Shown here: one piece after another, positions 22,237-35,304 of the stretch
Layout: each line of letters begins with the position of its first letter
How positions within the stretch are numbered: position 1 is the stretch's first letter
NCBI GenBank assembly: GCA_963969345.1
Contig: OZ017766.1
Location: forward strand, 11,842,001 to 11,906,000
Length of the DNA stretch: 64,000 bases
Source of the DNA: Turbatrix aceti
Lineage: Eukaryota; Nematoda; Chromadorea; Rhabditida; Panagrolaimidae
Reading direction: 5' to 3'
The notes under the pieces: generated by a model
The model's database searches: none
What the model was told of the DNA's origin: nothing
What the model saw: only the letters and a program-made list of their open reading frames with translations
Position numbers and translations under genes: made by a program

Positions 22237-25200
22237 TTAATCTATGTATTCCATTTAGGCAAGACAAAGTTGAAGACATTCCAATAATGAAAACAACGTC
22301 AAAAAATATTTTACATAATTTTTGCTATACCATATCGCTTGATTTTTTCATCATTTGTTGGCATCAATTATGGATCTTATTTTTGTTGTTACCTTTTGCA
22401 TGCACTAATTTTAACGTTTAATTTTAAAAAAAAATTTGTTTGACGCTATAATTTTTCATAAATTTTGACAAACGATCAGAATAATTTAAATTTTGTATAC
22501 AGTAACACGTACACGTAACAAAAAAACAAGGTGGTTCAAACTTTTAGACGTTTCAAGAAAATGCCTCCGCATTACATTGGCTATCGCGAGAAAACATTGT
22601 CGAACAGTCATACCGCGCACAAATCTGTAGAAATTGCGCCCATTACGACGGATGTACTTAGTTTGGGGGGAGCAAAAAAAGAAAAGAAGCGTCGAAAAAC
22701 TGCAAATGCCGATACAAACTACTTTTACCATCGATCAGGTCAGACAGACCACGCCGGGGCGAACTTGCATAAAAATGACCTCGAACACTACAACATATCT
22801 GATTTTTGATTTTGCTGTTGAATTGGGACGACCAGCTATACGGTTTATTGATTGACTGAAATATATTGTTTTGCATGTCGAACAATAGAACGGTATATGA
22901 CAGTGAGTTTGGCGTCTGTCACAAGAGTGTCAAAGAACCAAATTTTTGTTGGCTTCGCGCGAACATCTTTTTTTTGTCGAATAAGAACAAACGAAACACA
23001 TTTGTTGAAAATTACATCAAATTGTTGGAAATGTTGACTACAAAAAATCAATTGTTTTTATTTTTATTTTTTATTGTTTTATTTAAATTTGATCAAAAAA
23101 GTACGGGATCTTGCATAAAATTTTTTCTATGCAAATCAAGTATCACCAAGAAGGTTTATTTTTTGGCGCACTGCACAATCATGTTTTTGAACAAAAAAAC
23201 TCATTGTGTTAGCAGATGAATGTCATCTTTGACAATTTTATTTCATGTCCAAAAAATTCGAGAATTGGTCTAAGGATTCCCTACAATTATGCATGTGCCT
23301 TTCACAAGCAATTGACACGTAGGCATTTTTTACCTTTGATAAATTTGAATAAAAACTGCCTCCGCATCACATTGGATATGCTATCAGATGGTATTGCCGA
23401 TTCAGTGAATATTTTGCTTTTTTTTCGACCGCTACTGCAGTCACGTGTGTCGTTGATTCATCTTTTTGTCACTACCAATCATCCGGATCCTGGCGTTTAA
23501 AGGTTGGTTTTTGCATTTTTTTGTAAACAAAATTTTGATTGATCAGTGGTATCCAAGTTTTTTAAAGTTATTTATTTCACGTGTTTGCTGCTGTGTAGTG
23601 ATCATTGAAAAACATTTAAGCGTTTAAAAACTCATTTTTCCAGTCCCTGCCTTTCTTCGACTTGGTTGAATGTTTCTTGTTTACGCGATGCAACAAAAGG
23701 GAACTTATATCACGCATGGCAATCACATTTTTTGTTGGTCGGGTAAAGAGTAGGTCATTGTCACTGGTCTTTTTTTTGTTCTCGTACCTTCTGATGGCTT
23801 TTGACTGATTACAAACTTTATTTGTTTAAATCGCCGCGACGCTCAAATGTTGTTGCTTTGGGGTTATATGTTGTTGCTTTATGTGTAGCACGCGCACGTA
23901 TGTATGTTCCAGTTTGAAGAGTTCATTGTTGTTTACACCTGTCTCACTGTATATTTTTTTATTGTCTAAAACTTTTGGTAATTTGACAATTTTTTTTTGC
24001 AAACGAGGACTCAGAAAATTCAATCAGTGATTCGCTAAAATTATACTTGTTTGGCTGATTACAAAATGTGAAAATAACAAAAACATCTCTTTCACATTAG
24101 TATAAAAGACTTACACAATTTTAGTTTCTTTCTAATCTTCATGTACACTTCATTTTTCTATCATTTTTTCAGATGGTTTGGTTACGGTAATATTAAGCTG
24201 GTAACTTTATTTTTGTAATCAGCCTCATGACTTTGATTTCGTAGTTAATAATTTTATTGGGAACAAATTATTTTGTTTTTGCATGTTGATATATCAAGTA
24301 TCTGATTTAATTAATTACGGTCGATCATCTGATCTTTTTTGCTTTTTGTGTGACGTCTGTCTCGTCTTCCAATGAAATAATTTTTTTGTTTATCGTACAA
24401 CTGTTTTGTTGACAAAGTCTTTACATTTAGCAAGTGTTGTTTTTGTTTTTTGTTAATACTTCAAAAAAACGCATGCTCTTGATCAGTAGATGACAACTAA
24501 ATAGTTACTAGTTGATATATATGTACTGCTTTTACAATTCTGTTAAACAACAAATAAAACATTGTATTGGCAAAAAGTAATCGATTTTTTTATCACGGTA
24601 TTTTTTAAACGTTCTTTTGCGTTTTATACATTTTTATAAAATTTTCTGACTTGATAGCACTGCTGATAGCATTTTATCCCCGTTCGATGCTATCTCTTGT
24701 CCCCCAAAGGACAGTATACATCTACCTTCCCAGTGCAGACAACTGTCACCATTTTTTTGACGTGAAAGAAGGAGGAGAAAATAGAGAGCAAGTGAGCAAG
24801 GTAACTGACATGACTGCATACGACTTTGTTCTCATGTAGCACTGTGTTTCGAGTTGGTACATTTCACGTACACTTTGCACTGCAATCGTGATAGTGAGTT
24901 ATCAAAAACATCAAAAACGTGTTTTTACCGGACTGTCAGTTAGACGAGAGTATTCTATCCTTCAACCATCTTTGAAGACACTATTATCAATTGCTGTCTT
25001 ACATGCGCATACGCGAGCACTAACGGTGCAAAGATAGTATTCATTATCGTGTCATTTACGTTGACGATAGGCAAATGATCAACACGTTTGCGGTTGGTTA
25101 ATGGCTGTTGTGGTTTGGAGAGAGATATTTACTAGAGTGTGGATCAAATGATCATTGTTCCGCATGCCTTTTTATAATCATCGGTTAACAACGTGACCAA

Positions 25201-26938
25201 TGTTTTATAAGGCAGCAGACGAATTTAATAAAACTCAGCAAAGATAAAAAAATTATTTATAGTCAGTAGAGATCGGTAATTTAGGTTTTATGCACTGATA
25301 AGTTAAAGAACTACAGTATTCTTTTCTTATCTCTTTTTGCGCTTTCGTTGCTTGAAGTTTGCCACGTAGACGACAAAAAAATAATTATCAATGAAAACAG
25401 TTTTTTCACGTCTCAAGGACACACGCATCTTGCAACAATCCAGTAGGATGGTGAAGAAAAACAACGAGTTGGTTAAAAAATTTGTTATTGCAAAAAAAAG
25501 AAACGGAACAAAGAATCATGAATTATTTGATCTACTAGTTTAAACTTTTAAGTTTTAAAAAGTTAAAAAACGGTCACACTTTTAATTTTTAAGAACCTGA
25601 ATAATTTATTTTCAGGTTTGTTCGCTGATTTATGATTTTCGTTGTCGATTTTTTATGAGACAAATAATTTTTTTATCGCTTGGTAATCTTTAAAGATATT
25701 TGTGCAAAAAAATCAACAACCATGTTTTTTGCTATATTTGGGTTTGCCAAATACGGAATTCATGCTATCACCAAAATACGGAATTCATACGAGGCGAGGT
25801 TGACTGACGTATATCATCAAACATTTATGGCTTTTGAGTTTTCCCAATTTTTTAAACAGCATTTATTGGCCAAATAAAGTCCAGAATTTCCTTGATAAAT
25901 ACATTTGCATAATGTGACATATCTTTGCCTGCCGTCTTTTTTGTCTGGTTTGGTAGCACTGGAATCGGCTACCATGACAGACGAGCAACGTGCACAGAGA
26001 TTATTTGTACGAAGACAAGAATGTGCGATAAGATTACTATCGGAAACGTGCACCGCGTGCTTGGCTTCTTAATAATTTCATCTCTGTCGTTGCAATAAAT
26101 TTTGCTTCGACTGTTTGGTTGATGTTACGGTGTGATAACGATGTCACGATAACGACCCCGATATTGGTGGCAAAATTTTGGGGGGAGGGTTTTGGGTTTT
26201 GGTGTCTGTTGGATATATTTCTGAATAACTCTTAATCTTGTTTGGGTACATGTGTGTATATACGTATGACAATAACAACGTGCTAGTGCGTATGTTGTTA
26301 TCTGAGACGAAGGATCGGACCAAAGGAACGCCTACTCGTAGCAGTTTCTTTAAAAATTCACTCTTTATCGTTCAGTCTGCGTACACGATGGGTTGGATGG
26401 CAGACACATTGTGGTTTACGTCTGATCGGACGACTTGGGATTTTTGATCGTCACCAAAACTTGTTGATGATAATTTGATGACTATCCTTTTAGTCGTTAT
26501 GATATTTGATTGTTCAGTCATCGTCTGACTGACGCAAAATTCGAATACCTGTTTGAGCTTATTTTCCGCTCTTCGGACAAAGTTGTTTTGGATTCAGTAT
26601 CAGGGTAGACAATAGGTATTGCGTTCTATAAGAAATTCTTTTCTACAATAAAAACCTTGGCTCTCGGTTTTTGTTGCACTCTTGTCAGAGTAAACGTAAC
26701 TTTCATACAGGCCATAAAAACTGCACATGGTCTTTTTGCTGATAACATAATAAAAATCCGGGTACAACCGTTTATCAGCTGCCTACACACTCTAATCTAA
26801 ACTCAAAGAGCACAATCTTTTGTGCCCCAACTTGAAGCTTACGGTTTCGATCACGCGATCCTTTTCGAAAACAAATTGACAAAAAAAATTTAGACTAAGA
26901 CTTCTGGTTACACACCACTCCAACACGACTAAACGAAA
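22237..26938. other. Long intergenic region between K2P channel and glycerol kinase
   Basis: About 4.7 kb, very AT-rich, no confident gene. Bases 22551-22740 form an open stretch bounded by TTTTAG and CAG|GTCAG, coding for a basic segment (KKEKKRRK) of unknown nature. TGCCTCCGCAT[T/C]ACATTGG occurs at 22562 and again at 23358, the only internal similarity noticed. No tRNA or known repeat family was recognised. Confidence 0.5.
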
Positions 26939-29063
26939 ATGGTTCTTCTTGGCGCCATCGATCAAGGCACGTCGTCGAGCCGATTCCTTGTCTTCAACCC
27001 GGAAAACGGCGAGCTCGTTGCTTCCCATCAAATTGAAGTTCGACAAATCTTTCCCCAAGCTGGATGGGTTGAAATGGATCCAAATGAAATCTACGAAACC
27101 GTTATGACCTGCATAAACCAGACGTGTGCTAAGCTGAAGGCAACCGACATTTCTCCAGGAAAAATTGCTGCCATTGGAATTGCTAATCAGCGTGAAACAA
27201 CTATTGTCTGGGACAAAGAAACTGGAAAACCGCTTTACAATGCTATTGTCTGGCTCGATACCCGCACCGCTACCATTGCCGAAGAAGCCATCGAAAAAAC
27301 GTCCGATATGTATGTTGTTGTTTTTTAATTCAGATGGGTCACAAAAATTGCAGTCTGTTTTTGTTTTCATTTTGAGGCTTATCAGCTGACAATGAGCGCG
27401 ATCGACTTTTTTGGTTTGCTGCAAAATCGGGTTATCAAGAATGTTTTCTGTATTATTTCTGCTTGGTTTTCCGATGCTTAAAGGACACTCAGGGTACACC
27501 GCATTGCGCTAATAAATGATCATTCAAGTAGGCACGCGCGCGCGCGTACGCGCGAATGATCGAGAGACAAAAAATCATGCTGTGTGGTAGTATCAGTCAT
27601 CAACAAAAGCTTTGCGTGTCAATTTAGGTGGCAACCACAAACCCAAATGTTATCATCAATCATGATAGCTCTTTGAGAGCGGAATGACAGTTGACAACAG
27701 TAAACTGGATGTTTTGATGACGATAAAGGACTAAAAACATTTAAGCATAGACAATTATTTTTTCTGCAAAAAAATAAACTGATGACTTTGTGTCAGGCAA
27801 TAGTTTAATTTCAGGAGCAAAGACAGCTTCAAAGCCAAAACAGGTCTTCCTATTCATCCTTATTTCTCCGCACTCAAGATCAAGTGGCTGCTCGACAACG
27901 TCCCCGATGTTCAGGCCGCCCTCAAGACTGGCAATCTCCTCTTTGGCACCGTCGATTCTTGGCTTATCTATAAGTTGACTGGTCTTCACGTTACGGACGT
28001 GACAAACGCAAGCCGCACTCTTCTCCTCGATCTCAGCAAACGAAAATGGTCAACTCAGCTGTGCTCATTCTTTGACATTCCCACAGAAATTTTGCCTCCT
28101 ATCAAGTCATCTGCCGAAATTTATGGCTACCTGAGGGAAGGTCCTCTGAAAGGAGTACCTATCTCTGGATGTCTCGGCGATCAGCAAGCGGCTCTCGTCG
28201 GTCATTCATGCTTCAAACAAGGTGACACCAAATCGACGTATGGTACTGGTACTTTTATGCTTTGCAATACGGGTACCACGCGATTGCAAAGCAAGCATGG
28301 TCTTCTCACGACCGTTGCATTCCAATTTGGATACCATCAACCTGTCTGCTATGCCCTTGAAGGATCCGGTAGCATCGGGGGAAATGTTGTTCGCTTCCTC
28401 CGAGATAACCTAGGCTTTATCAACCATCCAGCTGATGTGGAAAAGCTTGCGGGCACTGTTGCCGACACGAATGACGTCTACTTTGTGCCTTGCTTTGCCG
28501 GTCTCTATACCCCGCACTGGGACTCGACTGCTCGTGGCACTATCTGCGGTCTTACGCAGTGTTCAACCAAAGCTCACATAGCAAGGGCTGCTCTCAAGGC
28601 TGTTGCCTTCCAGACTACCGAAATGATTGAGGCTATCGAAACGGATCTTGGGAGAAAGGTTCCCATGCTTAGAGTAAGTTTTACTTTGATTGAAAAGAAG
28701 AACTAAACTAAGGATTACGTTACTTTTCAGCTGGATGGCGGTATGACGGCAAACAAGTTATTCAACCAAATTCAGGCAGATACGCTCGGTCGTCCGGTAG
28801 TTGTCTCGCGTATGGCTGAAATCTCAGGCTGGGGTGCAGCTATTGCAGCAGGCATTGGCTCTTCACACATCTGTTCTGATTCATTTGCAGTCAAATCCAA
28901 CAACATCTGTAAACGCGTTCAATACAATCCCATTATCCCTCAGACGCAACGCGATCACGAGTTGACTCAGTGGAAGCGTGCCGTTGAGCGTGCGCGAGAA
29001 TGGATCCCAGTCAATGATCATGATAGCGAACACAACAACAATTCCTCAAAAGAAGACGCTTGA
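26939..29063 (+). CDS. GK: Glycerol kinase (FGGY family)
   Basis: Phosphorylates glycerol to glycerol 3-phosphate with ATP, feeding glycerolipid synthesis and glycolysis. Exons 26939-27309, 27815-28673 and 28731-29063 give 520 residues, normal length. Motifs: N-terminal phosphate-binding GAIDQGTSSSRFLVF; glycerol-site ANQRETTIVWD and WLDTRT; GTVDSWLIYKLTG; GCLGDQQAALVG; the ATP-site TYGTGTF; the FGGY signature around GLYTPHWDSTARG and GLTQCSTKAHIARA; and DGGMTAN. The C-terminus ends in Asn/Ser/acidic residues with no membrane anchor, unlike some mammalian isoforms. AATAAA at 29271 and 29309 are candidate poly(A) signals. Intron 1 (27310-27814) carries a run of alternating GC/CA near 27535-27555. 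The gene is convergent with the GT14 gene. Confidence 0.96.
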
Positions 29064-29492
29064 TGTTTTCCGTCTCACACTCGCAGAGCGCACTCATGAT
29101 GATAACTTTATTGTAAATATCTATATAAATCGAATTGTTATCTTTTTTTTGTTATAATCTATAGAATCTGCAGATCACCACTTTTGTCCGTAATTTCCAA
29201 CCATGTTTGTATTTTTTTTTAAATAATTTTCGAACATGTTTGTACAAACTCAGGTATTTGTAGCATTACGAATAAAGTTGTGTAGTCATAGGATTGTTTT
29301 GATAGCAGAATAAAGAAATTTAGAAGAGGCGAGCAGGACAATGAGTAGTGTAATTATTGTTGTCAAATTTCATGATGAATCGTATCACGGAGCGTAGGAA
29401 AGTGTTGTGAATCATTTACCAAGATATAATCTTGTTAAGATTTTGTGCATTCAAAATTGTTTATAATTTTCCAAACATGCTTTAACCTTTTA

Positions 29493-31471
29493 CTACACCT
29501 CTTTATTGCACTCAAAAGATGAAACATTAAACCCGGGTTTATACCTCTCATTGTTATACCGTACTGCTGCTAAGTTCAAATAATGCTTCTTTGGAAGCGT
29601 TTTCTCAGGGTTTGGTTGATTGACACTTCTGTCATGCAACCACTCATACCAGCAACTCGTGGCCACAAAATCAAAGTTGGGAATAAACTTATTACCAAAG
29701 AGGTGCGGATGTTGAGGAAGCACAGGCAAATCGCCTACTCCAAATACACAGATGGCGTGTCTTATATACTTGCTACCACACCGGGTCTGATCATACCAAA
29801 CAGAATGTCGCGTGACATGGTGTGTCTTCTGGCCTCTTCTGGGGCACTCAGGAGTAAGGCCACCCGGAACGTTGAGTGCTTCGGAAACTTGTAACGTGGG
29901 TATGAGAATTTCGTCAGTGCCAAACTTTTTGTGACTAAGCCAAGCTATCGGAGTCGTTAGATCGAGAGTACGGACTAAAAAGTCACTCATTGCACGAGAG
30001 AGAGAGCACTCTACGTATCCCTTGGCAAAGTCAAGAGAAGGAGAATAACCACCGGCATCAGGAGTGTTTAAAGTTTCTAAAAATTTTAATGAAATATAAT
30101 TTTTTTGTTTTTAAGAATTTGGATAAATTTTTCGAATTTACAAAATAAAATTTTTGAAATTTTTATACATATGAGTTTTCGGGCAAATTAAATACAAACC
30201 ATTTCTAAACAATTTCATATCAGAAAACGTCCAATTCATCGATGTATCTACTCTGTTTAACAAAGGGGGTGCAATTTCGACGTCATTTGATCCATTCAGC
30301 CATTTAAAAATCTGCACCATCTCGGCGTTGGTTTTTAAAGCAAAATCGTGATTCTAAAATATTTATTTATCAAATAGCGGTTTCTATTTTTTGAATTTTT
30401 ACCTGTAGTAAAACAACATATTTCCACTCGTAATCGATAAGTTCCGTAAGGCACTGGTAGTGAGCAGCAGTCATGTTTTCCCCACTTCGGTTAACAGTGA
30501 ATGATTTTTTGGTAACAAAAATATTTGGAAAGCAGTTTGCAAAATTCTGAATGCGCCTTTGAAATACTTTGTCTGCTTTTTGGTCAACCATAAGACAATA
30601 CACGTTTTGGGGCTGATAAGTTGCTGCAATTTCCATTTCAAGAAAAAGGTAATCAGCGTAAACAATTCGGGCGAAAGCCAATGGATAGTCGGCCTCTACC
30701 TGAAAATTTTTTGACTTCAAATGTCGAATTATTACAATTATTAATTGTGCATTTTTTAACGTCATTGTTCGACAGAAAATGGTTTTTCACATAACGTTGT
30801 CTCGATTATTAGTGACAAAAAATTATCAATTCGGTGTGTTATTTTTAAGCTTTACGTGAATAGTCATCTGATCATATTTTAAAAGGCAATCAAAGGACTA
30901 AATACAAAAACAAGTTGCTACATTGATAAGAAAAATATGGTACACATTAAAAAACACATTAAGAATTAATCACATTTTAACAATCTTATGTAAGCATATT
31001 ATTTTTTTCTTCCTATTTTTTTCTCTAACTCACCTGTGATCTAGCTTTTTCCGGAAAATACATTCGTTTACGAATAGCTTCGCATGACGTCTGTATCTTT
31101 AACTCCCGATCATCCAGTCCAATGGTATGATTGCCGCTGAACATTTTTATGTATCTGGTGTCATTTTTAAAGAATCTTTTGCATTCAATCGATCCAACGG
31201 TTGGAGGGAGCATGAAGACATCTTTGTTTCCTTCAAAAAACATTCCAAAGCCCCAGCCTAGGCCATGCATGAAACCGACCGAAAGCGGAGAGGATAAGTC
31301 AGTTGCTAGGTAGTAAAAAATAAAAAAAATAGCTCCTGCCACACAACATAAAATTATGTTTTTCTGGCTTTTTTGATGACGTAAAACTTTTCCTCTGGAT
31401 ATAATGAACGGCAGTAGTTTGTAGTCATTGTTCAGAGACTTCAATTTAGGAATGAGATTTTTCTGTAACAT
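29493..31471 (-). CDS. Core-2/I-branching beta-1,6-N-acetylglucosaminyltransferase (GT14)
   Basis: Type II Golgi enzyme that transfers GlcNAc in beta-1,6 linkage to make branched O-glycans. Exons 31471-31034, 30699-30403, 30353-30200 and 30076-29493 give 490 residues. A short cytoplasmic N-terminus is followed by one TM segment (about 39-54) and a lumenal domain with N-glycosylation sites (NDT, NHT). Family motifs: VEADYPLAFARIVYAD, the acceptor-site EWKYVVLLQNHDFALKTNAE, IFKWLNGSNDVE, the SRAMSDFLV segment, SHKKFGTDEILIPTLQ, and the nematode-typical RHAICVFGVGDLP. This matches the gly-1/gly-15 group of nematodes, where the family is large; a precise orthologue cannot be named. Start chosen at the Met before the TM segment; upstream codons in frame begin only with GTG. 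Confidence 0.92.
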
Positions 31472-33231
31472 CACATGAAAAAAGGAATAGTATACAGGCT
31501 GTGACGATAGTTCTCTAACTAAAATAAAGGTTGTAAAAATAACAAACCTCACACGATTGGTGTTGATTTATTTTTCCAGGTGTATCATTTAGGGATATTG
31601 ACATTTCGAATATTTAAAATTGTATTACTCCAAGTTAAATTTTATACAAACATCAAGAGCATTTTATATTACTCAATTTTTATCAATTAATAAACTGATT
31701 TTTTTGTACTGAACAACTACAAAAAGAAACACCAGAAAAGGGCAGATTGTTGTTGTCGACAACGAAGAACTGTTTGAAGCGAACGAGGCAGAAGAGGGGA
31801 GGGGTGTACATGCACACGCTAACCACGTAAGCCGTGCTCAGCGGGAGGGGGGTTTAGACGGATAAATAAGCCTCATATAAAAATAAAATTATTATTACAG
31901 GTGAATTCATAGGCCTAAAGGGAAGAGAAAAAACGGTGGAGAGGCAAAGGAAAGTACATATGCATGCAAGTTGAGGTGGTGGTTGATTAGTAAACGTCGC
32001 GTTGACTAATACGTACTTGTAAAAACGTATTTGTAATAGGTTTTTTTGTATGTTTTTCTTTCACAGGCTTGCTTTATGGTAATGGCATTAAAAACGCCTT
32101 TTAAATGTTATTTTTTGACAATATAATGATCGTATTTTGCACACAATTAAACATAAGACTTGTTTATTACAAAAATTGCTTTGTTTTTAATACACTCTTT
32201 AGACAAAGTGTAATACTTTTTTTCTGAATAAAATATGCAACACTAAAATGATAAAATTTTGTGTTGAGATTTTCACTGCAATAACTTAAAAAAAGTTTAA
32301 TTACAATCTCTGTATAATTATCGATGTCTGATAAATTTTCTTTAACAACTGCAAAAAGCATGTACAATCAAAACAGCCCTAATACCTCCCTGCTCTGAGT
32401 GATGTTTATACACTTTTTTATTTCTGTATAATCAATACGACATAACCATTGAGGTGACCACGTTTGCTACCATACATTTCATTTTGTTATTTTAATTTCA
32501 TTTTTATTTATTTATTTCACCATTACTCACTGGTTAGTTATGTGAGGAGGCACAAATGATGTTCACGTAGGCGTATGATACATGCATATCAGACCGTATT
32601 TGCATAACTGTTTACATTTCAGTTTAATGTTTGTTAGGCATTGAATACATGTCCTGTTATGACAGTTTTGTCCAACCTAACGTAACCGCCGACAATGTTT
32701 TACAATTAGAAATATCACATAGATTTTGATAGTTGTGGCTTGTACAAATCATCTTCGCATCATAAAATAGGACATTCATAAATAAAAGTATGACAACAAC
32801 AAAAGTGCAAAATTTTTAGATGTGTAAAAAAAAGAGAGTGACACTACTTTGAACTTCGATTATTACAACTTCAATTTTTACAATATTTCACGACTTTGCT
32901 TTTTACAACTAACTTCGATTTTCAAACTATTACAAAATGACGTATGCTGGGCTTTCGGAAGCTCGGAAATCAACTGTGACGTTGTCAGGCTTTGCCAGAG
33001 GACACAAAAACTCTATCATGTGATTTTATCAGCTTTTTAATAAAAAAAATAGTCATTGATGGAGTAATAAATGAAATTGAAATGCAAAAAGCTAATTTTT
33101 GTGTTTTTTTGTTTAGAATAGTATGCTGTATATATGTATAGATGATGTTGTATATTCTCTAACGACATCCGTCGACAGAGGTAGACGCAACGTGGAGAAA
33201 GCTGTCTCGCGATTGGAACATGACTCACTAT
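31472..33231. other. Intergenic, no gene recognised
   Basis: AT-rich. Bases 32502-32545 contain the TTTATTTATTTATTTCACCA / ACTCACTGGTTAGTTATG segment that recurs at 45347-45385 and looks like the 3' end of a retroposon in reverse orientation. No coding exon recognised. Confidence 0.5.
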
Positions 33232-33572
33232 TAGGGTTCGAACCCCCCCCCCCCCCCGTATCGGGTCGGGGACGGGGGTAGTCGGGGGCAGAGGTGTCGG
33301 GGGCGGGGAAATTCTGCCCCCGACGGGGGCATAAGTCGGCGGGGACGGGGGTAATTGCCCCCGAGTCCTATGAAAAAGAAGAAAAAAAGGTGTCAATTTT
33401 ATCTTAAAACGAAAACCGAGGCATATTTTGAACAAATTTTTTGTATTTGCTCTGTTTTTAGCCTATTTGTGTTGTTTTTGAACGTTTTTCCGCGTTTAAC
33501 GCTAAATTTTGCTTATTGTCGGGGCGGGGGTTTTACTCCCCGACGGGGGTCACAAATGGGGTTCGAACCCTA
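33232..33572. mobile_element. GC-rich MITE (TAGGGTTCGAACCCC family), copy 2
   Basis: A 341-bp element with perfect 15-bp terminal inverted repeats TAGGGTTCGAACCCC and GGGGTTCGAACCCTA. It is nearly identical to copy 1 through the AT-rich core. The flanks CTCACTAT and ATGTCTAT are only weakly alike, so the target duplication is unproven. The termini contain GGTTCGAACC, which resembles a pol III B box; whether this matters is unknown. Confidence 0.9.
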
Positions 33573-33592
33573 ATGTCTATGTTCCTGGCGGC

Positions 33593-33682
33593 AAGTAAAT
33601 AAAATAAATAAAATAAATAAAATAAATAAAATAAATAAAATAAATAAAATAAATAAAATAAATAAAATAAATAAAATAAAAT
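33593..33682. repeat. 9-bp microsatellite (AAATAAAAT)n
   Basis: Regular repeats of a 9-bp unit for about 85 bp, directly after GGCGGCAAGTAAATAAAAT. That lead-in resembles the tail of the retroposon fragment at 58153-58215 (GGCGGTAAATAAATAAAATG). Confidence 0.95.
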
Positions 33683-33862
33683 ATTCTCTAACTTGTTGGT
33701 TAAATTCGTTATAATGATTGCCGTGCAAAGACAGAACAATACCTCAAGAACTAAAATGATTTATAAAATTTTTAACAACCCTAAAATTAATGTAACAAAT
33801 GCCATTTGAAAGAAAAAAAGCTGTTAACTATAGTTCATTTAAAATACAAGATTCAACAGTTT

Positions 33863-35111
33863 TCACAGCTTGGCAAATGCGGGTTTGGAGTTTATATCGT
33901 AAGCTGACATCATGGAAAGTTTAATGTCATCTGTCAAAAGTTGTGACATATTCCAAGTTGCGGTGAAATTCAGAGAATCTTCTACAGAATGATCTCTTGA
34001 ATAGTTAAGAATTACTTTCGTACCTTGAACTGCAACTGGAGATTTGGAAGCTATGTTGATGGCTAGTTTGGTCACGTCATTTATCATAAAATCGTAGGTT
34101 GCGTAAATCGTAGAAATAAGGCCTAAAAACAAGATACATTGGAGGTTGCAAATTTTAAGATGGTTAGTGAAATACATATAAGTGACCCCCCCTTTACATA
34201 AAATTTTTTTTTACCAACCTTGTGTCAGTGCTTCCTGTGCTCCAAAAATTCTGCTTGTAAAAGCTACTTCCCGAATCCATGAATCATTGCCACAAATCTT
34301 ATTCAGTCGATTGATGGATCCTGTATCAGCAGCGAGGCCAATGTCAACTTCCTTAATTGAAAATTGTGCATCCGTGGTTGCTACCCGTATGTCACAGGCA
34401 GATATGAGGTCAACACCACCGCCAAAGCAGTATCCATGAATTGCGGCAATAACAGGCTTTGGACAATCCGTAATGGCTTGGAAAGCCGTTTGCATGCGTT
34501 TGATCGTAGGCAAAAGTGCTCGACTTTGACGTGCCGGGTCGAGGCCATCCGATGGCACCAAAATTTGTTGAGCGGCAATGAGATCGATACCGGAGGTAAA
34601 TGCAGAACCATTTCCTGCCAAAAAAAAGTGTTGTAAAAAAAGCTAACAAAAATTTTGCAGAACGTCGCAAACTACAGAGCACAAAAATAAATATATTTTG
34701 ACAGAAACGACATTTTTTTGAATGCATTTCGGATGAAAAAGGTGTATCTCAATTTACATAAAATATGTGTAAAGTAAAATAAAGTAAAGTGTATTGCGAG
34801 AAATCATAAAGGCAGTTTTTCTGTTTTTTTTTGTTCAGGTTGTTCAAAAAACATGTTAGAAATCTATATATACGTATATATTTAACGTCGTATTATAAAA
34901 ACATTTTTGATACCAGCAATGAATAAGACTTACCAGTCAAGAGAACAGCTCTAACATCAGGATCACCAGCCAACTGAACAAAAGCTTGCCCAATTTCCAT
35001 CCAAATCACAGGATTCAGAGCATTTCTCTTTTCCGGGCGATTTAATGTCACCCATGCGACTGAATTTCCCTGTTTTTCAACAATCAAATGCTCAAAGCCA
35101 CCGCGATTCAT
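33863..35111 (-). CDS. ECH1: Delta(3,5)-delta(2,4)-dienoyl-CoA isomerase (ECH1-like), peroxisomal
   Basis: Shifts double bonds in dienoyl-CoA during beta-oxidation of unsaturated fatty acids. Exons 35111-34934, 34614-34219 and 34122-33863 give 277 residues. Crotonase-fold signatures: VTLNRPEKRNALN, AFTSGIDL, PKPVIAAIHGYCFGGGVDL and ACDIR. ECH1-specific KEVDIGLAADTG carries the acidic residues used by ECH1 (Glu in KEVD, Asp in LAAD). The C-terminal SKSPVAVQGTK...NYSRDHSVEDSLN...WNMSQL also matches ECH1 rather than other crotonases. The protein ends AKL, a valid peroxisomal targeting signal 1. No N-terminal mitochondrial presequence is seen in this model, so peroxisomal location is more likely, unless an upstream exon exists. 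The start lies 194 bp past the stop of the upstream same-strand channel gene. Confidence 0.94.
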
Positions 35112-35304
35112 TGACCAACAGAAAACAAGTTTACTTATTACTTAAAAATGAATAATAATAATAACGGGTTGAAATTAAATGATTTAATGCACTTGTACAA
35201 ACAAAAAAATCATAACGTCTGTAAACCGCGGGTGTTCAAGAAGACCACAATGTTTGTAGTGAGAAAACGTGTCGCGTGATTATCGACACACAAGTACGCG
35301 CATT

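Noticed and set aside
29583..29894. 103-aa plus-strand frame
   Set aside because: It is the antisense shadow of the last exon of the GT14 gene.
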